A DNA stretch of 64,000 nt from JABDBE01 sp963832245. Its GTDB lineage: Bacteria; Acidobacteriota; Terriglobia; Terriglobales; Acidobacteriaceae. The notes under the pieces were generated by a model. The model was not told where the DNA came from, did not search any database, and saw only the letters and a list, made by a program, of their open reading frames with translations. The stretch covers positions 248,001-312,000 of the forward strand of contig CAWHTG010000004.1 of the NCBI GenBank assembly GCA_963832245.1, written 5' to 3'. The position numbers and the translations under genes were made by a program. Below are positions 1-9,028 of this stretch, piece by piece (within the stretch, counting starts at the first letter, position 1; every line of letters begins with the position of its first letter).

Positions 1-181
1 CATGCTCCTGGAGAGTTGCTCCGCGGCGATACACTTAAATTTGCGGCCACAAACGCTGAGTGTATTAGCTTCGCACGCCGCGAGGCAAACGGGAGTACCT
101 CGGAGGATTCACGCCCCGATGCGCGTGCGACGACAGAGGATTTGACCAAGTGCTAAGTGCCAAATGCCAAATGCCTCCGCG
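1..181. other. Left-edge intergenic stretch
   Basis: No gene is supported here. The first three bases read as a minus-strand ATG preceded by a purine-rich AGGAG, so a gene transcribed leftwards could start exactly at the edge, but nothing of it is visible. Short direct repeats (AAGTGCCAAATGCCAAATGCC) lie just before the stop codon of the glycosyltransferase. Confidence 0.4.
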
Positions 182-1786
182 CTAGTAACTCGCCGCCACC
201 CAGTAGTAATCCAAACCTTGCGGCGCGAAACTTCCCAAGTAAGAAACGCGGCGGCCGGCAACTTGTTTTGCAATCGTGGTCTGCGATCCCTCTGGGGCCA
301 CTACCAAATGCTCGCCGGTCGGAACCTCTCCCGATTCGTATCGATTAATGATTTGGTTTCGATAGAACGCCAGGCCATATTCGGTCTGTCGAGAGACGCC
401 GGACACCGCGAGGGGAAGCGGCTTATTTTCCAGATTGCCAATCTCATTTGCTAGCGGACGAACCGATAGCGTGCTATCAAGCGCAGGCGCTCCCAGGCGC
501 AGGACCGCAGCCACTGCCAGCACGATCGGAACCAATGTAATAAAACGCAGTCCCCGGAAGCCGAGCTTCGTGCGCAGGGTGATTGCAATGCCGATCGCCA
601 ACGCCACAGCAAAAGTAAACGAGATTGCGGCTGCCTTCCCCCAGGGGAGCCTGTGTTGCAGAATGATGTACTGGATCATCAGCGCCGGAACAATGGGCGC
701 CGCGGCAACGACCGAATGCAGGACAATCAAGACAATGCTGGGAGTCTCGCCGTCCGTTACACGTCGTCGCACGCACTCAGCCAGCAACAGCGTGCCCGCA
801 GGCAATGCCGGCACAATGTAACCGGGAAGTTTCGATTTAGAGAGAGAAAAGAACACGACCGGGACGATCAGCCAGATCACCAGGAAGGCATTGAGGGCAT
901 CTTCCGACCCGAGCATCTGCTGTCGTTCTACCCACCATACGCGGACAGTTTCCGCCCACGATGCTGTCACGAACACAGTCCACGGGATCAGACCAATCAG
1001 CGTAACCGGCACAAAGTACCAGAAAGCCTCGGGGTGGTGATAAAGGTTGGTACCGAACCGGGCCAAGTTGTGTTCAAAGATAAAGACGCGTAAGAACTCC
1101 GGGTTTTTGATTTGCACCGCGACGTACCATGGGACGGCTACGACGCAGAAGAGCAGCAGCCCAGGGGGCCAGAGTGTCCGCAAAAGAAGCCGGAGGTCAC
1201 GCTTTGCCGCGGCGAAGATAGAGACGATCACGGCCGCCAACAGAGGCGCCACGGGTCCCTTAGCCAGCATGGCCAAAGCCAGGAAAGAATAGAACATTGC
1301 GAGATAGCGATGCGACTTGCTCTCGTACCACGCATACCACCCCAGCAGCGCAACCGTGAACATGGCTGCCAGCGGCATATCTGTCGAGGCAGCTCGGGCG
1401 AAGCCAACCACTCCGGCCGCTGAGGCGGTCATCAGCGCGCCATCGAGTTGGAAGCCAGGACGAAAACGCTTCAGAAAAAGATAGATGGCGACGACCACGA
1501 GGGTCGCGTCAACTGCCGATGGCAAACGCGCAGCCCAATCGCTCACGCCGAAGATGCTGTAGGCCAACATCGCCTGCCAGTAATAGAGAGGCGGTTTCTC
1601 CAGCCACGGTTTGCCTCCCAGCGTCGGCGTAATCCAGTCATGGCGCGCCAGCATCTCGCGGGCAACTTGCGCATAGCGAGGCTCATCAGCGCCGATCAGC
1701 CCAAAATACGCAAGGCCGAAGAAAAACAGGAACCCACAGAAACCGGCAAGCAGAAGCCAATCGGTAGACGCACGGGAGATCTTCAA
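182..1786 (-). CDS. ArnT/PMT-like family 39 glycosyltransferase, integral membrane
   Basis: A 534-residue polytopic membrane protein of the GT39/ArnT type, which transfers a sugar from a polyprenyl-phosphate donor to lipid A, lipid or protein on the periplasmic side. The N-terminus has one hydrophobic segment followed by GADEPRYA at residues 32-39, the acidic pair expected of the catalytic loop in this family, then GGKPWLEKPPLYYW, typical of ArnT-like enzymes. About a dozen hydrophobic segments follow, including KSKLPGYIVPALP. It is the last gene of the rimP-nusA-infB run, 15 bp after nrnA, so it may be cotranscribed, but its role is unrelated to translation. The acceptor cannot be told from sequence. 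Confidence 0.85.
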   Translation of the reverse strand: MKISRASTDWLLLAGFCGFLFFFGLAYFGLIGADEPRYAQVAREMLARHDWITPTLGGKPWLEKPPLYYWQAMLAYSIFGVSDWAARLPSAVDATLVVVAIYLFLKRFRPGFQLDGALMTASAAGVVGFARAASTDMPLAAMFTVALLGWYAWYESKSHRYLAMFYSFLALAMLAKGPVAPLLAAVIVSIFAAAKRDLRLLLRTLWPPGLLLFCVVAVPWYVAVQIKNPEFLRVFIFEHNLARFGTNLYHHPEAFWYFVPVTLIGLIPWTVFVTASWAETVRVWWVERQQMLGSEDALNAFLVIWLIVPVVFFSLSKSKLPGYIVPALPAGTLLLAECVRRRVTDGETPSIVLIVLHSVVAAAPIVPALMIQYIILQHRLPWGKAAAISFTFAVALAIGIAITLRTKLGFRGLRFITLVPIVLAVAAVLRLGAPALDSTLSVRPLANEIGNLENKPLPLAVSGVSRQTEYGLAFYRNQIINRYESGEVPTGEHLVVAPEGSQTTIAKQVAGRRVSYLGSFAPQGLDYYWVAASY

Positions 1787-1801
1787 TATTTCCTCAAAGA
1801 G

Positions 1802-2749
1802 CTATTGTACGGAGGGATTGGTCCGGAGTTGCGCCGTGATCCGCGCCACCGCGACCGACAAGGGGCCGTCAAGAGAACATCCACTGGCACACGCATGGCC
1901 ACCGCCGCCGAACTGTTCGGCGACCGCCGCAACATCCAACTGGCCTTTGCTGCGCAGGCTTACACGGTATCGGCCGTCGGGAAGCTCTCGGAAAAATACG
2001 GCTACCTCGACATCCTGAATGGACAGCGCATAATTCACGAGTCCTTCGCAGTCTTCTTCCTTGGCTCCAAAGCGCTCCATCTGATCGCTGGTGACCCAAA
2101 TCCAGGCCAGCGGTCCCTCGCGGCGGAGATTCGAAAGGGCTGCGCCGAGCAGGCGCATCTTGGCGGTAGAATGCCCGAAATACACGCTGCGGGCGCAGTG
2201 CGCGGGATCGGCACCCGCTAACACCAGTTCCCGCGCCAGAGCGAAAGTGTGTTCGTCGGTGCCTTCGAACATGAACGAACCGGTATCGGTAAGGACGGCA
2301 GTGTACAGACAAGTTGCGATCTCAGGTGAAATCTTTACACTAGCTTCTCGTGCCAAGCGATAAACCATTTCCGCCGTAGCAACGGCCTTGGGATCGATCC
2401 AGTTCACATTTGCAAAAGGCCGGCCGCTCACGTGATGATCAATATTGATCAGGAAACGGTCTTCCAAGCCTTCCAAGCGGGTGCGCTGAATGCTGTCACA
2501 TTCGAGAATGATGGCGGCTTCATAATTCCCGTTCACGCGCTCAGAATGAACGACTGTGTCGGCAAACGGGAGTGGTTGATAGATGCGAGGAACTCCGTCG
2601 TGCAGAACCACGTCGGCGTGCTTCCCCATGGAGCGCAGGATTTGGCAGCAGGCGAGGGTGGAACCGACCGCGTCCCCGTCCGGACGGGCATGGGAAGTCA
2701 GCAAGAACCGGTTACGCCGCTCAATATGATCGAGAACCTCTTTCAACAT
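1802..2749 (-). CDS. nrnA: DHH-family bifunctional oligoribonuclease/PAP phosphatase NrnA
   Basis: A 315-residue DHH/DHHA1 phosphoesterase. It degrades short oligoribonucleotides (nanoRNA) and can hydrolyse 3-prime-phosphoadenosine 5-prime-phosphate. Manganese ligands are visible: H20, D24 and D26 in TSHARPDGDAVGS, an aspartate in ILECDS near residue 84, and DHH at 104-106. The DHHA1 domain ends with the substrate-binding GGGGHACASG near residue 289. Its length matches the family. Placement directly after rbfA is the usual gene order in many bacteria. The ATG at 2749 has only a weak upstream AGG, so translation may partly depend on coupling to rbfA, which ends 23 bp before. Confidence 0.92.
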   Translation of the reverse strand: MLKEVLDHIERRNRFLLTSHARPDGDAVGSTLACCQILRSMGKHADVVLHDGVPRIYQPLPFADTVVHSERVNGNYEAAIILECDSIQRTRLEGLEDRFLINIDHHVSGRPFANVNWIDPKAVATAEMVYRLAREASVKISPEIATCLYTAVLTDTGSFMFEGTDEHTFALARELVLAGADPAHCARSVYFGHSTAKMRLLGAALSNLRREGPLAWIWVTSDQMERFGAKEEDCEGLVNYALSIQDVEVAVFFRELPDGRYRVSLRSKGQLDVAAVAEQFGGGGHACASGCSLDGPLSVAVARITAQLRTNPSVQ

Positions 2750-2772
2750 ACCTGACTGCGCTCCTCGGTTCG

Positions 2773-3135
2773 CTACCGGCTCCGTTTCTTATTCCGTTTC
2801 AACAGCTCATCAATTCTCTCAGCGTACGTCTGTGAGCGGTCCAACTGAAAATACAACTCGGGCGGACGCCGCAAATGCAAACGTTCAGCGACTTCACGGC
2901 GGATGAAACCCACGGCCGCCGTCAGTCCCTCCAAGGTGCGTTCGGCTTCCGCATCGTCGCCTTGGACAACCACAAATATCCGAGCGGAACGCGAATCGCT
3001 TCCCAGCATGACGCTGCTTACGCTGGCCAGCCCGATGCGGGGGTCGCCGAGTTCGCCCTCCACAATGGTCTCGATCTCCTCGCGTAGAGCCTCTCCCAGC
3101 CGTTCACGATGATATTTGGCTCCACGTTTTTCCAC
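2773..3135 (-). CDS. rbfA: 30S ribosome-binding factor RbfA
   Basis: A 120-residue protein covering the whole RbfA family: an N-terminal HRERLGEALREEIETIVEGE helix, the DPRIG segment, and the KH-like beta strand around ARIFVVV. The C-terminal LHLRRPPELYFQLDRS is the family hallmark. RbfA binds the 30S subunit and assists 16S rRNA 5-prime-end maturation, notably in the cold. The start codon is GTG at 3135. A 172-bp gap without genes separates it from the DUF503 gene upstream; rbfA may therefore have its own promoter there, though none is obvious. Confidence 0.95.
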   Translation of the reverse strand: MEKRGAKYHRERLGEALREEIETIVEGELGDPRIGLASVSSVMLGSDSRSARIFVVVQGDDAEAERTLEGLTAAVGFIRREVAERLHLRRPPELYFQLDRSQTYAERIDELLKRNKKRSR

Positions 3136-3307
3136 TGCTTTTCTCTCGGAGTAAAACGAATGAGAATATCAGAAAATCAGGCTGGTGGCGTCACTATTGA
3201 CAGGCTTTTGAGGTACTTTCGTTTCTGTCTGAAAGTGTCTGTAAATGGAATCGATTACGACCGTGAGGTCCCATACCATTTTCAAAGTCGCTATCTGCTT
3301 AAACGCT

Positions 3308-3595
3308 CTAAAGGTATTCGACGAAAGAATCGGCCACGTCAGCTCCGCCGTTATTGGCGATCCGCGTCGCCTGACGTTCCACGTTCTTCATCAGGCCATC
3401 CAAGTAATCACGCGAATCGGAAATGCTTACCACTCCCAAAGTCGCGCGGTTCCACAGTCCGCTCGCGTCCAGCTCGGCGACAGCGACATTAAAGTGCGCC
3501 CTTAGTCGATCTTTCAAACTGCGTACAACCTGGCGTTTGTCTTTAAGGGACTGCGCTGCTTCGATTCGCAGTTCGAGGGTGAGAAACGCAATCAT
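3308..3595 (-). CDS. DUF503 family protein (YlxP-like)
   Basis: A 95-residue protein starting MIAFLTLELRIEAAQSLKDKRQVVRSL, which matches the DUF503/YlxP family: N-terminal beta strand, then a SLKDKR helix. The family is nearly always found between infB and rbfA, as here. Its biochemical role is not firmly established; some members are linked to ribosome maturation. The later segment (GLWNRATLGVVSISDS) also fits the family. Length is normal. Confidence 0.9.
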   Translation of the reverse strand: MIAFLTLELRIEAAQSLKDKRQVVRSLKDRLRAHFNVAVAELDASGLWNRATLGVVSISDSRDYLDGLMKNVERQATRIANNGGADVADSFVEYL

Positions 3596-3598
3596 TCA

Positions 3599-3680
3599 GT
3601 CGTTGGTCGTCGGTCGATAGTCGTCGGCAAAACCACTTCAGCGAGGTGAGGCTAACGACCAACGACTAACGACCAACGAC
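3599..3680. repeat. Imperfect long inverted repeat of the GACCAACGAC family
   Basis: Left arm GTCGTTGGTCGTCGGTCGAT and right arm ending CTAACGACCAACGAC fold into an imperfect hairpin about 26 bp long. The arms are built from tandem GACCAACGACTAAC-like units. The same unit, followed by the shared GGCTTTAAGCCA, occurs at 55771-55929. The element lies between the DUF503 gene and infB, and the adjoining GGCTTTAAGCC overlaps the infB stop codon. Confidence 0.75.
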
Positions 3681-3686
3681 AGGGCT

Positions 3687-6566
3687 TTAAGCCATGGCTT
3701 CTGCTGCAATCTTTTCCGTAACGAAGGCTTCGATTACGTCGCCGACCTTGATATCACTGTAGTTGGCGATGGAAATTCCGCATTCCATGCCGTTGGTGAC
3801 CTGGCTGGCATCGTCTTTGAAGCGGCGAAGCGATCCCACCTTGCCCTTGAAGACGACAACGTTGTCGCGCAGCAGTCGGACCTCGGAATCGCGCTTGATC
3901 AAGCCATCGATCACCGTGCACCCAGCCACGGTGCCAACCTTTGGGATGCGGAACGTCTCTCGCACTTCCGCCCGGCCCTGATAGGTCTCTTTAATGGTCG
4001 GCTCAAGCAGGCCAGTCATGGCGCGCTTGATCTCGTCCTGCAGCTCATAAATGATGGAGTGCAGACGGATGTCGACCTTTTCCTGCTCGGCCAGCTCTTG
4101 TGCTTTGCGCTCCGGGCGCACGCTGAATCCGATGATGATTGCGTTCGAAGCTGAAGCCAGCAGAACGTCAGTTTCGGTAATCGCGCCCACTCCCGAATGT
4201 AATACTTTCAAGCGAACTTTGTCGTTCGAAAGCTTGGAAAGCAAATCAGCGAGCACTTCGACGGAGCCGCCGACATCGGCCTTCAGAATAATATTGAGTT
4301 CCTTGGTGCCAGCCGTCTTGAGCTGCTCGGCCAAACCTTCGAGCGATACTCGCGAGCTCTTAGCCAACGTGGCTTCTCGGGTTTTCTGTTCGCGATACTC
4401 GGAAATGCCGCGCGCCTTATCGCGGTCGGCTACCACCACGAACTGATCGCCGGCCTGCGGTAATCCTTCCATGCCGAGGATTTCCACGGGCGTCGAGGGC
4501 GGCGCTTCTTTAAGGGAATTGCCGCGATCGTCAAACATGGCACGCACTTTGCCGTAGACGTTGCCGACTACGAAATTGTCGCTGTCACGCAGCGTGCCAT
4601 TCTGTACCAGCACTGTTGCTACCGGTCCGCGGCCACGATCCAGCTTAGCCTCGAGCACAACGCCTTGAGCCGGGCGGTCTGGATTAGCCTTCAGTTCCTG
4701 CAGATCGGCTACCAGGCAGATCATTTCCATCAGCAGATTCAGGTTCGTTTTCTGCTTTGCCGAGACGTCCACGAAAACAGTGGTGCCGCCCCACTCTTCT
4801 GGCATCAAGCCGCGATCGCCCAATTGCTTTTTCACTCGATCGGGCAACGCGCCCGGCTTGTCAATCTTGTTGACTGCAACGATGATCGGCACTTCCGCGG
4901 CGTGTGCGTGATCAATTGCCTCCAGGGTCTGAGGCATCACGCCATCATCGGCAGCCACGACCAATACGACAATATCTGTAGCCTTGGCTCCGCGCGAACG
5001 CATGCGAGTAAAGGCCTCGTGACCGGGAGTGTCCAGAAAAACGATCTGGCGGCCATAGGCGGGAGACTGCGGATCCTGAACCGTGACCTTGTACGCGCCG
5101 ATGTGCTGGGTGATGCCTCCCGCCTCGCCTCCGGCCACGTCGGTGGAACGAATCGAATCGAGCAGCGTCGTCTTGCCGTGATCCACGTGGCCCATAATTG
5201 TAACTACGGGGGGACGCGGCACACCTTCACTGGCTGCGCCTTCCTCGCCGGCAGCGGCGTCGGAAACTTCCTTGGCGGCTTGCTCTTCGAAGGTGATTAC
5301 ATTCGTATCCGCCCCAAAGAACCGTGCCATCTCGCTCGCCAGTTCGGCGTCGAGCGTTTGGTTGATGGTGGCAAATACGCCGCGAGCCAGTAAGCGGGCG
5401 ATCAAATCCTTGGCACGGATTCCCAGCTTCTCGGCAAGATCCTTGACGCTGATTCCTTCCGTGATGGTGATGCTGCGCGTGATCGGCTGCGGCTCATTCG
5501 AAAGCGAGAGCCGCGGCGGGGGAACGAAGCCCTTCATCGGGCCTTCTTTGATACCTCGGGGAACATAGCGCTGACCGGGTCGGCGCGCAGGCGCACCCGG
5601 GCGGCTGCCCGGACGAGTCGAACCTGGCGGAGGCAGTCCCGGTCCAACCCCAAGGGGTCGTGTGCCCGTTGGCGACTGGCGTGTTGGATGCATTGGCCGA
5701 CGCTCTCCCGGACGCAGCGGAGGACGAGTACCCGGAGCCGCCGCAGTGCCCGGACGAGGGCGCTGGAAAATTGGCTGACCCGGTACCGGACGTCCAGGAA
5801 CCGGACGCGCAGGAGCCCCAGCCTGAGCAGTTGGCGCGCCCGGCCCTGTCGGAGCCTTGTACACTGGACGCGGCCCAGTATGGGGCACGATCATGCGTGG
5901 TGGCGGCGCTTGGGGACGCAGTGGCGCAATTGGCGCAACTGTTTTCGTCGCCCCGGGAGCGGCGGCCTGTGGCGCCGGCGACGGAGGCGGTACAGAAACT
6001 GGAGCCGCAGATTGTGTTACCGGAGCCGACGCAACTGGCGTATGGATCGGTTGCGCAGGCGGTGCCGGTGGAGGAGCAGCGGCGGCGGATGGCGGCGTTG
6101 CTGGCGGCGCTGGAGCTGAAAATATCGGTCTCGGTGTAGATGGCGGAACAATGACCCTAGGCAGCGGAACTGCCGCGGGAGGGGGCGGCGGCGTTTTCAC
6201 GGTCGAAACAGACGGCGCTGCTGGTGACGCGCTAACTGTCGGGTGGACAGATGGAGCAGCCGCACTGACGGGAGCTTGTTGCTTACGGATGGCATTCAGA
6301 ACATCGCCGGGCCGGGAAATATTAGAAAGGTCGATCTTGGTCTTAATTTCATCACTCTCGACGCGGCTGAGGCGCGAGTGCCTGGTCGAGGTCTGCATTT
6401 CGTTCTGAGCGCGCAAGTAGGCGCGCACCTTCTCCGCTTCATGCTCTTCCACGGAACTGGAGTGCGTCTTTTTCTCAGTAACGCCGACTTCCGGAAGTGC
6501 GTCGAGAATCGCTTTACTTTTGACTTCCAGCTCCCTGGCCAGATCGTTAATTCGAATCTTGCTCAT
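3687..6566 (-). CDS. infB: Translation initiation factor IF-2
   Basis: A 959-residue GTPase that brings initiator fMet-tRNA to the 30S subunit. The N-terminal IF2-N helix (about residues 1-60) is followed by a very long Pro/Ala-rich linker (about 90-340) and a second IF2-N domain. The G domain carries GHVDHGKTT near 459-467, DTPGHEAF near 512 and NKID near 565. Domains II, III and the C2 fMet-tRNA-binding domain end at IAAEAMA. The low-complexity linker is typical of acidobacterial and myxobacterial IF-2. The ATG at 6566 follows AAGGCGGA. It lies 111 bp after nusA in the same operon. Confidence 0.97.
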   Translation of the reverse strand: MSKIRINDLARELEVKSKAILDALPEVGVTEKKTHSSSVEEHEAEKVRAYLRAQNEMQTSTRHSRLSRVESDEIKTKIDLSNISRPGDVLNAIRKQQAPVSAAAPSVHPTVSASPAAPSVSTVKTPPPPPAAVPLPRVIVPPSTPRPIFSAPAPPATPPSAAAAPPPAPPAQPIHTPVASAPVTQSAAPVSVPPPSPAPQAAAPGATKTVAPIAPLRPQAPPPRMIVPHTGPRPVYKAPTGPGAPTAQAGAPARPVPGRPVPGQPIFQRPRPGTAAAPGTRPPLRPGERRPMHPTRQSPTGTRPLGVGPGLPPPGSTRPGSRPGAPARRPGQRYVPRGIKEGPMKGFVPPPRLSLSNEPQPITRSITITEGISVKDLAEKLGIRAKDLIARLLARGVFATINQTLDAELASEMARFFGADTNVITFEEQAAKEVSDAAAGEEGAASEGVPRPPVVTIMGHVDHGKTTLLDSIRSTDVAGGEAGGITQHIGAYKVTVQDPQSPAYGRQIVFLDTPGHEAFTRMRSRGAKATDIVVLVVAADDGVMPQTLEAIDHAHAAEVPIIVAVNKIDKPGALPDRVKKQLGDRGLMPEEWGGTTVFVDVSAKQKTNLNLLMEMICLVADLQELKANPDRPAQGVVLEAKLDRGRGPVATVLVQNGTLRDSDNFVVGNVYGKVRAMFDDRGNSLKEAPPSTPVEILGMEGLPQAGDQFVVVADRDKARGISEYREQKTREATLAKSSRVSLEGLAEQLKTAGTKELNIILKADVGGSVEVLADLLSKLSNDKVRLKVLHSGVGAITETDVLLASASNAIIIGFSVRPERKAQELAEQEKVDIRLHSIIYELQDEIKRAMTGLLEPTIKETYQGRAEVRETFRIPKVGTVAGCTVIDGLIKRDSEVRLLRDNVVVFKGKVGSLRRFKDDASQVTNGMECGISIANYSDIKVGDVIEAFVTEKIAAEAMA

Positions 6567-6677
6567 TCCGCCTTTTCTTTCCTCCGGACTCTCCCGCTAA
6601 GTCTTCATATCAACCTCACGGTGTCGGTTTTGTGTTGCACGCTTCCACGCGTTGCGCAGAGCGCATAACCTTCTCAT

Positions 6678-8183
6678 CTACTTTTCACCCTCGGAAGAGG
6701 CAGGCTCTTCCGCAGGTTCCTGCGTGTGCTCTGAGGCTTCCTGCTCAGCTTCTGCTGGTTCGATCGCGGCGGGAATTTCAGCCGTGTCTTCATCAGCCCC
6801 GCCTGCCGACGCTGTTTCTTCTGAAATCGATTCCTCGGGCAAGGGCTCCTGACCTTCGGGGGCTTCGACCGCGGCTTCTCCTTCTGGTGCTGCCACTTCA
6901 CCGCCCTCGAGACTGGAGAAATAATTATTGACGGCCAGGCTGATTTTTTCGACCGTTTTCGGACCAATGCCCTCGATCGCCTCGAGTTGCTCAGGCGTCA
7001 TGTCCGCCAAAGCTTCCACGGTGGTTACGCCGGCAGCACTCAACTTCTCGACTAATCCTTCGCCTAGTCCAGGCACGTCCGCCAACGGCGTCGAAGCTGG
7101 AGCGACTAACTGCGACATCTGCTGCTCCACTTCCTGGCGTTTTTCTTCCTCGCTCTTGATGTCAATCTTCCAGCCTAATAACTTTGCCGCCAGGCGAACG
7201 TTTTGCCCTTTCTTGCCAATGGCAAGCGAAAGCTGACTATCGTCCACCACGACTTCCAAATGCTTTTCAGTTCCTTCAAGCACGCTGACGCGGCTGACTT
7301 TCGCGGGCTGCAACGCCTTCTCGGCGAACGTGACCGCATCCTCGTGATACTCGATAATGTCAATTTTCTCGCCCCTCAACTCGCGAATGATCGACTGCAC
7401 TCGCATGCCCTTCATGCCCACGCAGGCGCCGACCGCGTCAACATCTTTGTCTTTAGACAACACGGCAATCTTGGTGCGTTCCCCGGCTTCGCGAGCGATC
7501 GCGCGGATCACAACCGTTCCGTCGTAGATTTCCGGCACCTCAGTCTGAAACAGATGCTGCACCAGTTCCGGTGCCGCACGCGAGACGACTACAGCTGGAC
7601 CTTTGGAAGCCCTCTCGACTCGCGCGATGACTACGCGCACCCGCTCGCCAATGGCAAAGGATTCGAGGCGAGATTGTTCCTTGCGCGGCATCCGAGACTC
7701 CGCCTTGCCCAGATCAAAGATTACATCCGGGCCTTCGATACGCTTTACCGTGGCATTTACGATCTCACCGACGCGCCCGATGTATTCGTTGTAGACCGTG
7801 TCGCGCTCAGCTTCGCGTACCTTCTGGAAAATAACTTGCTTCGCCAGTTGAGCTGCGATCCGCCCAAGAATCCCTTCCGTCACTTTCGGAATCTGCAGTT
7901 CCCCGCCGATTTCCACGTTCGGGTTAAGTTTTCGCGCATCGTCGAGCGTGACCTGCAGCAGCGGGTCTTCTACCTGCTCGGGAGCTTCGACCACCGTCTT
8001 GATCGCAAATGCACGGATCTTGCCCGTGTCTTTGTCGAGTTCCGCGCGCAGGTTTTCCTGCGTCTTGTAATACTTTCGCGTGGCCACGACAATGGCGTCT
8101 TCCACCGCGCTGACTACAATCTGCGGGTCAATACCCTTTTCTCGACTAAGGGCGTCGATCGTGTTGTAAAGCTCGCTTGCCAT
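6678..8183 (-). CDS. nusA: Transcription termination/antitermination factor NusA
   Basis: A 501-residue NusA. It has the N-terminal RNA-polymerase-binding domain (1-125, DALSREKGIDPQIVVSAVEDA), an S1 domain (about 135-200, GEIVNATVKRIEGPDVIFDLG), and two KH domains (about 200-345) including VGACVGMKGMRVQSI and AIGKKGQNVRLA. After these comes a helix-hairpin-helix segment (about 365-420, VPGLGEGLVEKL and IEGIGPKTVEKI) and an acidic, Glu/Ala-rich tail of some 75 residues. The HhH plus acidic tail is an extension beyond the core of short NusA proteins. It sits between rimP and infB in the canonical order. Confidence 0.97.
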   Translation of the reverse strand: MASELYNTIDALSREKGIDPQIVVSAVEDAIVVATRKYYKTQENLRAELDKDTGKIRAFAIKTVVEAPEQVEDPLLQVTLDDARKLNPNVEIGGELQIPKVTEGILGRIAAQLAKQVIFQKVREAERDTVYNEYIGRVGEIVNATVKRIEGPDVIFDLGKAESRMPRKEQSRLESFAIGERVRVVIARVERASKGPAVVVSRAAPELVQHLFQTEVPEIYDGTVVIRAIAREAGERTKIAVLSKDKDVDAVGACVGMKGMRVQSIIRELRGEKIDIIEYHEDAVTFAEKALQPAKVSRVSVLEGTEKHLEVVVDDSQLSLAIGKKGQNVRLAAKLLGWKIDIKSEEEKRQEVEQQMSQLVAPASTPLADVPGLGEGLVEKLSAAGVTTVEALADMTPEQLEAIEGIGPKTVEKISLAVNNYFSSLEGGEVAAPEGEAAVEAPEGQEPLPEESISEETASAGGADEDTAEIPAAIEPAEAEQEASEHTQEPAEEPASSEGEK

Positions 8184-8197
8184 AACAAAAACCTTTG

Positions 8198-8224
8198 GTA
8201 GCGCTGCCGGAACGACGGCGCTAC
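8198..8224. repeat. Short GTAGCGC/GCGCTAC palindrome
   Basis: A 27-bp hairpin with perfect GTAGCGC and GCGCTAC arms fills the gap between rimP and nusA. Its ends match the larger intergenic hairpins at 18589-18685 and 31115-31187, so it looks like the minimal member of one dispersed family. Being inside an operon it may affect readthrough or mRNA stability. Confidence 0.65.
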
Positions 8225-8225
8225 A

Positions 8226-8720
8226 CTAAATCTCTGGAACCAGGTTCGCCTTCTCAATATTGGCGAACTCAATTTCCAACGTCTGCACCGGGCCGTCTCC
8301 TGGACGCGCCTTCTTCCGCGACGTACTCACTTCCAAGGTTAGACGACCTTCGTGAAAATTCTGTAAACGTCCTTCGAAATGCTGATTCCCATTTACCGGA
8401 GTTCGCGTCTTCAGCTTCACTATGCTGCCAGTGAAGCGCTCGTAGTCGGCTGGACGAAGTAGCTTGCGATCCAATCCCGGAGACGAAACCTCCAGCAAAT
8501 ACGAGTTGCCAGGAATCACATCCTCTACGTCGAGGATGGTGCCGACCTCCCGGCTCAAATTCGCGCAATCTTCGTGGGTCACGCCGCCAAGCTTGTCAAT
8601 GACAATGCGGAGCATGCGCGCCTTGCCCGCTCCGCGCAATTCCACTTCAACCACCTCCAACCCGCTGCTGGAGGCGACCCGCTCCACGATCTGGCGCACT
8701 TGATCGAGCTCAAATCCCAT
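8226..8720 (-). CDS. rimP: Ribosome maturation factor RimP
   Basis: A 164-residue protein. The frame is open upstream to 8870, but the ATG at 8720 gives the normal family start (MGFELDQVRQIVERVASSSG). Family signatures are the VVEVELRGAGKARMLRIVIDK strand pair, the GGVTHEDCANLSREVG segment, and YLLEVSSPGLDRKL. RimP is needed for 30S subunit maturation. It is the first gene of the nusA-infB-rbfA operon. No clear Shine-Dalgarno precedes the chosen ATG, so the exact start is slightly uncertain. Confidence 0.93.
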   Translation of the reverse strand: MGFELDQVRQIVERVASSSGLEVVEVELRGAGKARMLRIVIDKLGGVTHEDCANLSREVGTILDVEDVIPGNSYLLEVSSPGLDRKLLRPADYERFTGSIVKLKTRTPVNGNQHFEGRLQNFHEGRLTLEVSTSRKKARPGDGPVQTLEIEFANIEKANLVPEI

Positions 8721-9028
8721 TGAAAACAATAACTTGTCGGTCTGATGCCCAGCCTTAAAAGCACCCCAAACTAAAATGTGGGCTTGCGCCCACTGGTGTG
8801 CTCCGCCAAGATCTGGTACTACACAACAGTATTCAACCACCAATATACGCCGCTCCGAGCGAAAAGACAAACGCGCCGAGCTGGGGTGACGTCAAGCCGC
8901 TTGTGTTAATTAGGGAAAGGGTGCGGGTTTTCCATCACATTATAATCCCTGGAAAATGGAGTCGCCCGCATCCACACCGTCTTAGGTCAGAGGCAGCGGA
9001 CAGCAGTGTCCGCTGCACATCTTCTTAA
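8721..9028. other. Intergenic region upstream of the rimP operon
   Basis: About 310 bp without a supported gene. It must contain the leftward promoter of the rimP-nusA-infB operon. ATTATAAT at 8939-8946 is self-complementary and could serve as a minus-strand -10, but no convincing -35 accompanies it. The hairpin at 8993-9016 is annotated separately. Confidence 0.4.
8993..9016 (-). terminator. Perfect 10-bp stem-loop downstream of the OmpA-family gene
   Basis: GCAGCGGACA, a four-base loop, then TGTCCGCTGC form a perfect 10-bp GC-rich stem. It starts 13 bases after the stop codon of the OmpA-family gene in its direction of transcription. There is no T tract, so it may stall or protect the transcript end rather than act as a classical intrinsic terminator. 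Confidence 0.5.

Noticed and set aside
5660..6408. Long open frames on the plus strand opposite the IF-2 linker
   Set aside because: They are complements of Pro/Ala-rich codons of infB and have no domain, start signal or family resemblance.
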